In this document: positions 11,989 to 22,584 of the stretch, one piece after another
How positions within the stretch are numbered: the stretch's first letter is position 1
How the letters are laid out: every line of letters starts with the position of its first letter
Assembly (NCBI GenBank): GCA_029448655.1
Contig: JACCLO010000004.1
Coordinates: 4,030,001-4,094,000, forward strand
DNA: 64,000 bases
Source: Wolfiporia cocos
Lineage: Eukaryota; Basidiomycota; Agaricomycetes; Polyporales; Phaeolaceae
Reading direction: 5' to 3'
The notes under the pieces: generated by a model
The model's input: only the letters and a program-made list of their open reading frames with translations
Databases searched by the model: none
Told to the model about the DNA's origin: nothing
Position numbers and translations under genes: made by a program

Positions 11989-12294
11989 GTCTGTGGACGT
12001 GACATGTGACTTTACATTGGCATGCGACATGGGAAGGTGATTATATGCGCACCCTTCGTCGTGTGCGCGTCTGTTTCTTTGCGCCAACCTGACGGTAGTG
12101 AGTCAAAGCAAATGACGACGCTGAGAAGAACACATACCTCGCGTGTGATGCTAGAAATCTTCTTCGGAGACCCCTTGCCTCCAGCCTGCAAAAGCCGTGT
12201 TAGTAGCCTGTTTATGAGACAGGGTGTGGAGGAAAACACGTACGATGTCTGTTACAAAGGGACCTTCACCCGCAGATACCTCATTCTGGGACAT
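11274..12294 (-). CDS. conserved-looking acidic nuclear protein, seven exons
   Basis: Exons 12294-12244, 12185-12138, 12088-12053, 11990-11892, 11840-11802, 11752-11442 and 11388-11274 give about 232 residues; every join keeps frame. The order is a short N-terminus (MSQNEVSAGEG), a basic stretch (GAKKQTRTRR), a run of 13 Asp with further Asp/Glu/Ser, a KKKK cluster, then the only well-structured part: a helical block (MIRLETLRIRVEEINIHRY, KDMELYLQLCALPAQMSRDE, YRNYWEGYRIACGV) and FSHEDLLYRRKQ. The Asp run is a GAC repeat and may vary in length between strains. The last intron (11389-11441) has a weak GTTGAA donor, so the final 38 residues are the least certain part. Nuclear location is inferred from the acidic and basic tracts. 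I do not recognise the family. Confidence 0.75.
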
Positions 12295-13115
12295 CTGCGT
12301 CGCAATCGATCGGCAGAGTAAGTCTAGTCCCCTATATAGCTGTCTGGAACACTCACTGTGCGTGGTGTAGAAGGGAATGGAGGATGAAGCAGCTCGCCGA
12401 CAACGTAAGCGTGAGAGACCAAAGTGGTAGCTTGAAGGGTGTGCAGCGAGCGAAAAACCACGAGTGACTGCGTACGATCAATCGTATACATGCGCGTAGG
12501 TAGAGAGATAAAACGTCTATAATAACAATGCTTACCGAATTGTCGGCTCTTCTCTGGTCGAAATCGATAGCGCGTCGCTAGCTGAACTCAGAATACAGCT
12601 CGAAAAACGCGAGGGGAGAGATGAGTTACAAGCACCACGGACCGATACTTAAGTTACGGGAGTGACAATTTCAAGAGCCGACCGAAAATTGACAGGGAAC
12701 GAAGTTGTGAAATGACTAGTGATCATATAGCCCAATAAAGTAGAACGATTACCAAATAAGTCCAGTGGCTGTCTTCCTCTGTGATGGAGGCCGCGTCATC
12801 GGCACAGACGCGTCCGCTATGATGTACGATTGGCGAACGCCGTCAACAGATGTCAAATCGCGCTCGCCGCTGTGGAGGGGTAGCGCGTCTCTACACTCAA
12901 ATCCGTATAAGTCACAAGATCACCATTCGAACGACGATCACAAGACAGCAAGCTCAAGTTCTCTATACTCAAATTCGCACAAGTCTCAAGAATCAAACAC
13001 GTACCAGAAACGTCATCGAGCGTACAGCATTAGTACGCAAATATATTCTTCGATCATGCGTACAGGTCGTCGTCCTGCGCTTATGTTTTATTTTTAGTAT
13101 TTTCGTTTATTTTTC
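12295..13115. other. intergenic with a diverged short duplication
   Basis: The upstream region of the acidic-protein gene. At about 12890-12930 and 12960-13005 two similar segments occur (both reading CTA-A-ACTCAAAT...AAGTC-CAAGA), an old direct duplication with unit spacing near 70 bp. No gene is recognised. Confidence 0.4.
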
Positions 13116-13387
13116 TTACTGTACTAAAACCTCCCCACCGACTCTACCAGCGCGCGAGACATGTCCCGAGGGAGCAATACGCGAACGCGAAGTAGGATCC
13201 GCGACGTTCCAGACCGACGTTCCCGCGCTCGAGGGCGGCGAGATGCGCACGTAAATAGGGCGCGGCCTTGACGTCGACACATCGTTGACGGAATTCGAGC
13301 CATCGCGCGTTTCATACGCCAATCCTGACGGTATGTCGGACGTGTCTGTGCCGATGACGCGGCTCCCATCCGTTTTTCTCCACTACT
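13116..13387 (-). CDS. possible terminal exon or gene remnant
   Basis: An open frame of about 90 codons ends at a TAA at 13116-13118. It is bounded at its 5' side by a TAG that could also be a splice acceptor (GAAGTAG at about 13388). Its composition is protein-like (PRPIYVRISPPSSAG, VWNVADPTSRSRIAPSGH), but I find no upstream exon or start codon between it and the CTL gene at 13835. It may be the remnant of a lost gene or simply chance. It shares a 17-bp inverted match with 13571-13587. Confidence 0.25.
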
Positions 13388-13834
13388 TCACATGGACTCA
13401 TAGCACAGGACAGTTATGGTAGTCATTTTCCTTATCGAGTTACTGATCACTCGCTTCTCTCGATCGCGTATCTCGCCGTGCTACGTATCGGCGACCTGCC
13501 ATTCGCTGCTTCTCCGCACAGCCCTTCCACACCGCCCTCGGGCGCGGGACATTGGGCCTTCTACCTCGCGTCGCGCGCTGGTAGAGTGGCGCCCGCAGCA
13601 ACTGGACAACATATATTGATCCATTCATCTGTGCATGTCGTTGAATCTCATGGAGAACAGGGTAGCACAGACACTATACAGATGCATTTAAGTACAATAT
13701 ATGCGCTACGACATCGACAAGATAGGAGAACAATGACTTTAGTGTGCATGGGGGAAGAGACTGACGATGTGTTGTGATACCTGTAGTAGGATGGTGCCCG
13801 AGAGTACAGAAGAACGAGATGACCGGCAAGCCCC
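13388..13834. other. intergenic, inverted match to upstream fragment
   Basis: No gene is visible. 13571-13587 is an exact 17-bp inverted copy of 13141-13157, and the flanks keep a looser resemblance (CCCTCGGG...GGGACAT on the plus strand). Confidence 0.4.
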
Positions 13835-16497
13835 TTAGAATAGATCTGAGCCAGGGAACAGTTGCGAGCCTTCGTATTCCTCGTCATCCTCTTCATCACT
13901 CTCCTGATGTGGCGGGAGTGTAGTGCTGAGGATTGGCTCCAACGTACTTGCTCGCCGACTAAGCGGAAGGCGCGTCTGCGATTGGTACCCGGACGAGGCG
14001 GGTGAGAAGACCTCCGGATAAGCTGGTTCCGGATCAGCATCAAGCGGCGAACAATCGAAAGGATCGGGAGTAGATGCGCGTTGTTCAGACGCTGGAGGAG
14101 GTGGCGGCGGCTGGGGTTGAGCCAGCGGCCGGTTTCGGTCCCGCGGTGGTGCCTCAGGTCGGACATCGAGCCTGTTGTGCTGCTGCTGCTGTACCTGACT
14201 TGCTGGAGGCGGTTGTGGCGTCATTTGAGGTGGGGCAGGCCGCCTGCGTATGCCATACTCAAACTAAAGATCGCATTGTCATTATTAGGATGCATCCTGC
14301 GGCAGTCGCGAAAAAGCAGACTTACCGCGTCGAAGACGTCTTCCTTATGCCTCTCCCCGGCGTCCTTGTCTATACAATAACATACATATAACGTATCCGC
14401 GCTGGAATTGCGGACATTCATCAACACGGGCGTTGCCAGAAGAGAGAATGCTTACGTATCGCGCACAAGACCAACACAGAACAAACCAACCAGAGCCGTG
14501 ATACTTCCCGCCAGCATTGCGGTGGACAAAGCCTGATCGGGGGCGTTCAAGGTATGTGCTACAAAGAGATATGTCCCGAGCGCGAAGGGGAAGGTGAGCG
14601 TCAGGGGTGCCACCGTGAGTATGGTCAGCGAGGCTACGTAACAAAATCAATGTGACGACACGTCTGAGCAGCATCTCAACTCACGCTCTGTCTTGAACCT
14701 GCGGCGATAGTTCATACCGGACGCGCTCTCAACTGCAGCAGTAAGCGCGCGAGAGCGACGCGCACTGTGCATGAACGGATCGCCCGTCAGGCCGACGTAC
14801 ACCAGCGCATACTTGCTCAACATTCCCGTGACGCTCTCCAGGTATGCCACGGCCATACCAGCACCGATGCTGACCAGGCGGAGGTACGGCGGGAGATAGT
14901 ACGGCAGAGCGCGGAGCCCCGTTGTGAGCAGGCCTAGCAGTCGGAGACCTGCGATGATCAGGGCGGAAAGGACGACCGATCCGAGCGAAGGCTGTATCGC
15001 GCGCGTGATGGCCGCATGAATCGCGTGCGTAGATGTCGGCGGATGGGGAGGTAAATCGGGGCTATCCGGCGTAAACAAATCGGGATCGTGAGCGTGAATA
15101 GAAGAGTGGCGGAATATAGAACGCACTCAGCAAAGTACCATGCTCCGATCACTCCCGCGCATGTCACCCGAAGCAGTCCTCGAGCTACTCCCCAGCTCCA
15201 AAGCCATATTCCGATCGTCCCTGTAATAGCCCAATGTGCCCATCCCCGGACGTGCCATACTCCTACCGACGTGCTTCCGTGAGGATACGCGAAGTAGACG
15301 ATCAGAAGAAGGCGGAACACGAGAGTGAGGAAGGGAATAGATGCCAGGAGCGCAAGGAGGAGGACAGCAGGGGAGAGGGCAAGAAGGAACGGGTTTGCAA
15401 CCAGCAGACGTGTTGTTAGGGTCAGTAGCGAAGACGCGGTGTGAATGTCCCGCGGTAGGTCCAGTAGCTTCCGTGCAGTTAGGAAGGAGAATACCAGCGG
15501 GATCAACGCGAACAGACGCAACCTGTAGTCCGATGAGTGACTACGCAGCAAGATTGACCAACACTTACCCAACAGTCTCGCCCCAGGTTGGCTCCTGGTT
15601 GCTGTCCCACATGAAGCTTCCTACAAACGCCCACACAGCGGAAATGAACAGCGTGGCCGGAATGAATACAGAAGTGGCAACCATGACCGGCTTCACAAAT
15701 ATCCGCAGGAGAAAGACATGAACGTACGCAACGATAGCACTTAGGAATATTAGTATCGTAAGTAACGGGACTGTATGCAGTAGCGTGACGTATGGGATGT
15801 TTGCTCGTGGGTCCTTCGAGCGGTGGGTGAGGAAGAGTATGAGGATCGAGAAAAAGACGCAGATGCTCAGTCCTGCACACCAGAGAGCCGTCCAGACGAA
15901 GTCATTGTACTTCCGCCGCCCCCTTGGAACAAAGCGGGGGTCGGGGAGAGAGAACACGTCCAGGGGTCGTGTGCGCCCGTCCCGAGGCAGCAGGGATTGA
16001 GTCAAAGATAGCGCCGGCGCGGCTCGTGGCGGCGGCGAATACTCAGGGTCTAAATGCGCTCGCGGCGACGTACTCAGCATGTCTGGGGGCGGTAAGCCCG
16101 AGTCGGCCGAGGAGGACGAAGGAGAGGGGGACGGCGAGCGCAACGGTGATGCATGCGCAAGCCATCCCTTCGCACCTTCTCCGTCTGACGCTCCCAGGAG
16201 AGGGATCGACTGGATTTGATGTCGAGGAACACCAGGATCCTCCTCGTCCAGGCGTAGATATGGATCATCGTCCTCGTCTTGTGCATCCTGTCCCCTGAAC
16301 GTATTCCGACTGAATGCGTTCGGATCGAGGTGAGGGTCGTCCAGGTCGTCAAGATCAGCAACGTGGGGGTCGCCCGCCCGAGACTCGTCGTCTGTCGAGA
16401 ACGAGAAGAAGAGTGGCTGAGATGAGGTCAGGCTAGATGTGCCTGCCTGCTGCCTATTCAGATACTGCGATGCGTACGCAGCGAACGATGCAGCCAT
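13835..16497 (-). CDS. choline-transporter-like (CTL/PNS1, DUF580) membrane protein
   Basis: Six exons (16497-15569, 15522-15127, 15061-14685, 14633-14456, 14401-14326, 14263-13835) give 794 residues. About 200 N-terminal residues are cytosolic, acidic and Ser/Pro rich. Many membrane segments follow, starting at FVWTALWCAGLSICVFFSI and continuing through YVTLLHTVPLLTILIF, LLALSPAVLLLALLA and SVVLSALIIAGLRLL. The region PDLPPHPPTSTHAIHAAI, before a predicted helix, matches the conserved CTL loop near WYF. After the last helices come DTLYVCYCIDKDAGERHKED, the family's tail motif, and a Gln/Pro-rich end of about 140 residues. Vertebrate CTLs move choline or ethanolamine; yeast Pns1 has no settled substrate. 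Length exceeds yeast Pns1 (about 540) because of the two disordered ends. The second intron (15062-15126) was set by keeping PDLPPHPP in frame. Confidence 0.88.
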
Positions 16498-18492
16498 CGC
16501 GGAAGTCTATGCGCGGCCTCTCTGAGATTGTCGGTGGCCTGCGGAGGAGACAGCGAAGGATGGGAGACGGAATATTACGTTGCCCCGCCGCCTTGCGGTG
16601 ATAGTCGCGCGTAAGTGACAAGCGGAGGGAAGAGGCGCGCAGGCGCTACTACGCTTGCCCTTCGCCTCATTCAGCGCACTCAGCTACTCCTCTGGTCTGA
16701 AGCGCGCAGAATAACCGATGTAGGTGTGCGCGAGCCCTATGGTTGCTTGAACGTATCTCGTAGCTCCCAGGTCTTCATTGGAGGTATAGTCAAGGGATAG
16801 GCTGGCTACTCGCTGCGCTGACACCAAAGTTGGTTCGCTCAGTCAATACTATGTTTTGCCTCACGATAGCTCAATTCGAAGAGTTCTATCGGCACGTTGT
16901 GCTGGCCCTGCCACAGAGAACCTGACAAATCCGTCGCTCACCAACTTGCCTTCTCCGAATTGTCATGATGTGGAGTATTATTGCACGCACAGCAATTCCC
17001 TCTGGCTGTACATAACCGGGGACCCTGCAGTATGTCGCTGTCTTTATCACACTGACACAGATGAGGTAGCGCTGGCGCTATGAGTTGTCGAAGAGCCACC
17101 CACACTGCTGTGTTGGGCTGTGCCGCATAGATACCACCCTGTGGTCCACGCGTGAGCGGCACCTTCAGATTTCCGACGTGGACTTCTGGCGCCATAGCTC
17201 TCTGCCGCATTCGTTTCTCAGCCATATATGCACTGCACACTGCCTCATGTCATCGACTTCACGGGATTTGGTACACAAGCGCAGAATGTTGAGACTATGT
17301 CAGCTGACCGTCTCAAACTAGACGTACTGCAGCCGCAGCCAGCATAGCCTCATCTCCAGTCTTTCATAGCGTACTATTCAATACAGCAAGGTGAAGGAGC
17401 GAGGTCTCCTCCAGGCACTCACTTTACATGGTTTAGCTCTACTCTCAGGGAACACCGATAAAGCACAACCTTGCTGTGAATCCGCTGCTTGCCTGTGCCG
17501 CTTCTATCAAAGTGCAGACACGGCATTGCCTGGCAGTATCTCATCTAGACGTGTCGCGCAGCGTACGGCAGGTGTTCGTGCGGCACAGATGTGACTCACC
17601 ATGCTACTTATCCAGGCTGTGCAGCGAAATACGTCCACTGCTTTGTGTATTGGGCTTGTGGCGGCGAGCCCGCCACGCCTTCGGCACGCACTCCTGACGC
17701 TTGAATTGGTTCAGCGAAGATCAATGCACAGCTCTGCGTGCAAGGGCGGAAATGTGGTTCGTTCTGCATCTAGCCCAGACACCCTGGGACGCAGCCCAGT
17801 ACACTATCTACCTCTGCTGCGATTCTGCCACCCATTTCTGTTGTCCTGCCGCCCAGTCAACGTCACCGACTTGACAGGGTCTGGCTCGATATTGGCTTCT
17901 CTGGTTCCTCGCTTGCGCACTAAGCACGTTCAGTCGGCGTGAACGGGGTGACTCAACCAGCTGAACATCTTAGCCCCGCAGTCAACCCAGCCATCTTGGT
18001 CCACCTCTCGCCACGCAGTATGCGGCTGCGGCCCACACTTTGCACCGAACAAGTACTTCTGTCGACATGGGGATTACGAGAGGTACCGGCTATCTACACG
18101 CTCGACAGCTCAGCTCTGCCACTCTTGGTGCGCAGCCGAGCTTATCCACAGGCTGAAGCCTTGCAGCATCAGTATACAAACCTCGGATATCCATATCGAC
18201 AAATATCCCTCCAACGTGCCCAATCCTCCGTATCAGACGGATCAGGCAGTTACTTGCCTGCCACAACGAAACGTGGTGGCAGGTTGGGCCTCGTTGCTTG
18301 CAGTGTCCGGTATCGGAGAACTTGGAACTTCCAATTGGATTTGCTGTTGAAAATATTCAACATTAGGCAGACATGATGCTGTTGTCACGAGCTACAACTA
18401 TTTCACCCCGATCGCACTGGGATGCGGGTTCATCAAAACCAACCTGCAGATCTGAAAATTCCAAGGAAAATTAATTTCCTAAAAGGGTATAT
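16498..18492. other. long intergenic tract, no gene recognised
   Basis: Almost 2 kb upstream of the CTL gene. Plus-strand frames of 60-145 codons occur (for example 17601-17942 and 17939-18376), but they lack domain features, codon regularity and convincing splice sites. Decayed transposon sequence or a long non-coding transcript would both fit. Confidence 0.45.
18481..18484 (-). terminator. RNA polymerase III T-run
   Basis: Four T residues on the minus strand, 9-12 nt after the tRNA-Ile 3' end. Confidence 0.6.
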
Positions 18493-18591
18493 GGTCAACG
18501 CCGGGATCGAACCGACGACCTTGGCGTAACCCTAAACTAGGGTTAGATCCCAATATTAGCACCACGCTCTAACCAACTGAGCTAGTCGACC
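18493..18591 (-). tRNA. tRNA-Ile (anticodon AAT), intron-containing
   Basis: The acceptor stem is GGTCGAC with GTTGACC (one G-T pair). The D arm is TAGCTCAGTTGGTTAGAGC, the anticodon stem TGGTG/CGCCA with loop CTAATA(A), and the T arm ends GGTTCGATCC. The anticodon AAT becomes IAU and reads isoleucine codons. The gene is 99 nt; about 25 nt is an intron just 3' of the anticodon, and it can fold on itself through TAACCCTA and TAGGGTTA. Confidence 0.92.
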
Positions 18592-21441
18592 ATGATGGCA
18601 ATGCGTCCTGTTAGTAAAGAGAGTGCAAGCGTGAGAAGATAACAAATATGGTAACACAGATGAGCATCGAAAGGTGTGAAGCTTCGGGGTTGTATCACTG
18701 GCGTCCTAGGGAAGGGACTCCAAGCTACAGGTGGGACGTTCTGGAGTCCACATTGTCGAGTGACATCCCTGAGCGTCATTCATATCGTCCCAGTGAAATT
18801 AAGCTCCCAGAAAGCAGGCTTAGAGCTTGCTGGATGCGGATTGAATTGACCTGCGCAGGGAGGATGAGAAAGTGTCTGCGTGGCAGAACGTTCACCAACG
18901 TCACTCCGCTCTCCGTGGAATTTTGAATACGACGAAGCGTGCTCCATTTGGAAGAATGAGCGAGCAAGAGCCTAGAACCAGTTTCCTCCAGGAGGCGAGA
19001 TAGCAGTGACGGGAGACGAAAGCGAGCTTTGATAGCAGTACAATCTCCGGCTGCAGCGGAGGTGTGAGCCATAATAACTGACAGAGGTGACGTCGCCTGC
19101 GAGCGCCAGGCATTCCTGCAATTCAATCTCGGATTTCATCTAGATGAGGCCTATTGCGCGTCAACGAGATATCTCGCAGCGGACCGTGAGAGTGTGGACG
19201 ATCGCCGACGAACATATCGACACGATTGAGTTATCGGGTCAGTAATGACTCGAATGGATTAGATGACCTCGTGCGCGGATGACCATGTAGGCCGGCACGC
19301 AGCCAGATAGCGTCAGCGTCCGTCAAGGGCACGCCCCAGTCATGAGCGGCGCATTGCGGAATAGTTATCTGGGAACGGTGGGGACGCATATATCCCGCCC
19401 TATTCTCCGTCTACAGGTCCCGGCGCAATTCGTGGACTAATATCGGGATCGTAGGTATCTCTTCGCCGCTTGAATGCGTTATTGGTGTGGTGGCGATGAG
19501 AGATCGTAATGAGTTAAAATGAAAATGGGCGTGGCAGGAGCTGGGGATTAGGGCCACGGACGGAAATGGGGCCGGTGGATTGAAGAAGCCACGGTTCGAG
19601 GGGAGAGCCGTGGATACTCTCGAGTGTCGACACATATGATTCATGAACAAGGTCAGCACAAGCCAGATGATGCTTCATCCGCCCGAGGAACAAGGCAGAT
19701 AGCTTGACGTGCTGCGAGGAACGACCTCCACTCCCAGGGTGGTTTGGGGCAGTCGAAAGAATTGACGTCAGACGGCACACGCGCTAGCGCTACTCCTATA
19801 GCGGCCGCACCGCACTTCATGCGGATCGGACGGTGCGGGCGACGCGGACGCGGACGCGGGCGGCTGACCTAGTCGACGAATCGCGAGGATGGTTCGCACC
19901 GTTCGCACCTCTTCCTTGTCCGCACGAGGCCGGAGCTCGCTATCACCAGACCTCTGCAGGCTCGGAGCGACAGCATGCGGGCGTCCTGCTTCGGGCAAAT
20001 CGTGCCACTGCGCTTTGTTGGAGACCGCCAGGGGTGTCCGACGCCGCAATTGCAAGTCGTATCCGGATTTGGTGGGCGCATTCGGAATTGGCGCAAACTT
20101 CCTCGAGGTCGCTCCACCGCCCAGAAACCACTGAACCTTCTAAGCCGGCGAATGGACTGGCGCGTGGCCGGAGCCATGCGCGATTGAGCTTCACTCGAGG
20201 CGGGACCCTCCCCAGCTGCGTCATAACATAGGAGCAGTCGTGAACGGTGTAGAACGTGCAGCCAGAGCCTGGAGGAGCACCGACGCCGATGTTGGCGGTG
20301 AGCATGACAAGAGCAGTGGACAGCGCCAACTGCGCCACCGGACCGCCACTGACAGACGTTCCGGAGCGCGTCCCGGCTCGTTCCGCAGCCGTAGAGGACG
20401 GAGCGCACACGTGATCGCGCCGCGACGCGCCCCGTCCAGCTGACGGATCGACTCATCCTTGCACCTTCCAGCAACACCGAGCTCTCGTAGTCATGAGCCT
20501 CGAACATTCACCGAAGCACGCGCTCGAATGTTTGTAGTCATCTTTATTCCATTCTTTGTCATCTTTCATAACTACTGCTGGTTATAGCGTGCTATACTTC
20601 TATTTCTACTACTAGCTCCAATCTACGCGCCGTGATGCCATACATCTCATAACGCCATACTACCGTGTGGACCGCTTGGTCATGCTGTACCGTACAATGC
20701 ATATGTGACTCCGTTGCTCCGAGTGCCTATCGCAGGGGGAGCGCCTCGTAAAAAATATCGTGTGATGATGGATGGGCAGTCCGAACGGACATGCTGATAA
20801 ACCAAATCATGATGATAAACCAAATCATGATGCAAGGGTCCGGCGAATGCAGCTTAAAGTGTGAATGGCGCGGATGGTGTGCGAATGCGATGCAAAAATG
20901 CAAGTGCGAACGTGAGCGCAAACCGCGGACAGCGGGGAAAGCGTGTGTGTGCGATGGCAAGCGGTGGGAGGGCCGTTCACGCACCCGCAGCCAATGCGCT
21001 GCGGGGGATTCCGTGCGCGGCGGCGTCCCACGGGCTCGCGTTGGAAAGTCGGTCGCCTGGTGTCGCGCGTTGATACCGATAAAGAGTCCGAGCCCGAACG
21101 TGGCCTGGCCGAGGCCTCAGGCCGAGTGCAAACATGATGCGATGCGGAGTGCTCATGCGCGGTCGTAAGGGTGGGCATGAACGATGGTTGCGAGCGCGAC
21201 TGATGTAATCTGCGGCGCGTGACGAAGCCGAGCGACCCGAATGGTGCGGCTGCCGCTTGAGGGTGGAGAGGGTCGCGACGCGGGCTCGGGCCCCGTCTAG
21301 TACCCGACGCGCATCGTGTGCGGGCACGCCCCGTCTGGTCGTTACACGCCTCGGACGGTCCTAGTCGCAGTGTGCTGGCAGGCAAAGGCGATAGCAATGT
21401 GCGCGAGGAGGGAGGTCTGAGGATAGGTTGGCTAATGTGAA
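18592..21441. other. long intergenic tract, no gene recognised
   Basis: 2.85 kb without a gene I can support. The frame at 20825-21553 (minus) overlaps the end of the next gene and looks like chance GC-rich coding potential. An 18-bp unit (GATAAACCAAATCATGAT) is tandemly duplicated at 20796-20831. Confidence 0.45.
20796..20831. repeat. 18-bp unit, two perfect tandem copies
   Basis: GATAAACCAAATCATGAT occurs at 20796-20813 and again at 20814-20831 with no mismatch. Its function is unknown. Confidence 0.85.
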
Positions 21442-22584
21442 TTATGAGGCGTCTGAGCGCCGGCGCACGCCTAACCGCCGCTTGGCATGGAAGAGGCCAA
21501 ATCGGAACCGCAATACGGTTGCGGCCCAGTGCTGTCGCAGAGAAGCTGCGCATGACGGTCTAAGAAAGCAACCATTCAGTATCGCTAGTCTGACGGAGGA
21601 AGGACAGGCAACGTACACTTCGTCTGTGTCGTCTCCCGTAATTGAAAATTGTTGTTGAGGTGCACGCTCGGCCTCGCTCTTCTCGTACGAGGACGATTGG
21701 ACGGGGGATACGGCAAGCTGCGCCTCGGGCTTCTTGCTGCTCATCCGCAGCATGCTGCTGTGCCCGCTACTCCGTCTTGGCGCCTTCTTGCGCTTCTCCT
21801 GCTGAAGGTCCTCGGACTCGTCAGTGAGGAAGGTGGACTCCTGCAGCGGCGAGTCTTGCAACGCTAATGACGGTGACTGTTCGTCTTCAAGCGACCCGGA
21901 GGGGGTTGATGAGAGGATCGGCTGCGGCTCGCCCACATATGGTTGATACCCGTGGTACGCGTGTGCAACGTGGATTGTTGCGCTGCGGCGAGTCGTCGCG
22001 TGCGACGCGAACGGAGAATGCTGTGATTGCGATTCATTGTCGTCGTCCGCGAGCGCGTCTGCGTCCTCATCTTCGACCTCCGTCGACCAGTCGCGCTCCC
22101 ACTCCGGGCGCGGTGTCAGCGAGTACGACGAGTAGCGGCGGTCGATCTGGCGGCTCACGCTGCGCGAGCGCGGGAGGGCGTGGCTGCGGCGGCGACGCGC
22201 CATGTTGAGCGAGGTGCGCGCGGAGGGCGGGAGGACGGGGAAGTCGCGGTAGTCGGGGTCGTGAAGATCGCCGTTGCGATCGACGTACGCGCGCGTCTGC
22301 GCGTGCTTGCGCTGGGTCGGGCTGGTGTTCGTCGAGGAGCCCGAGGAGGAGGAGCCGCTCGCGTAGGCAGGGTCGAGGAGACGCGAGATGTCTGCGGCAC
22401 GGGTGGAGGGGGAGTACTGGTGGTGCGCGTGCGCGCCAGTGTGCCCGGGGAGGAGGGTAGAGATGTGGGAAATGGGCGAGTGGGAGCGCTGGCCCTCCTT
22501 CTGGACGTGCTGGTGCGCGTGCCCCTTGTGCGGCGAGGGCGGAGGCGTGGTGGAGGCAGGAGCGGGGAGAGGGTAGTCGTACAT
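21442..22584 (-). CDS. serine-rich disordered protein, conserved-looking C-terminus
   Basis: Two exons, 22584-21617 and 21559-21442, give 361 residues. The intron 21560-21616 has the strong donor GTACGT and keeps frame (DEV|PSCAASL). Most of the protein is low complexity (His, Ser, Arg, Asp), with RSVSRQIDRRYSSYSL and an acidic patch TEVEDEDADALADDD. The last 35 residues differ in character: SLRQHWAATVLRFRF then GLFHAKRRLGVRRRSD, an amphipathic and basic end that looks like the functional core, perhaps for protein or membrane contact. The family is not recognised. The start (MYDYPLP) is the first in-frame ATG after a TATA element about 205 bp upstream. Confidence 0.75.
   Translation of the reverse strand: MYDYPLPAPASTTPPPSPHKGHAHQHVQKEGQRSHSPISHISTLLPGHTGAHAHHQYSPSTRAADISRLLDPAYASGSSSSGSSTNTSPTQRKHAQTRAYVDRNGDLHDPDYRDFPVLPPSARTSLNMARRRRSHALPRSRSVSRQIDRRYSSYSLTPRPEWERDWSTEVEDEDADALADDDNESQSQHSPFASHATTRRSATIHVAHAYHGYQPYVGEPQPILSSTPSGSLEDEQSPSLALQDSPLQESTFLTDESEDLQQEKRKKAPRRSSGHSSMLRMSSKKPEAQLAVSPVQSSSYEKSEAERAPQQQFSITGDDTDEVYVACPSSVRLAILNGCFLRPSCAASLRQHWAATVLRFRFGLFHAKRRLGVRRRSDAS

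Noticed and set aside
18520..18550. Interstitial telomere repeat
   Set aside because: Only one unit in each direction, and it falls exactly inside the tRNA-Ile intron.
20825..21553. 242-codon minus-strand frame
   Set aside because: Begins inside the last exon of the serine-rich gene in another phase and has no domain or composition support.
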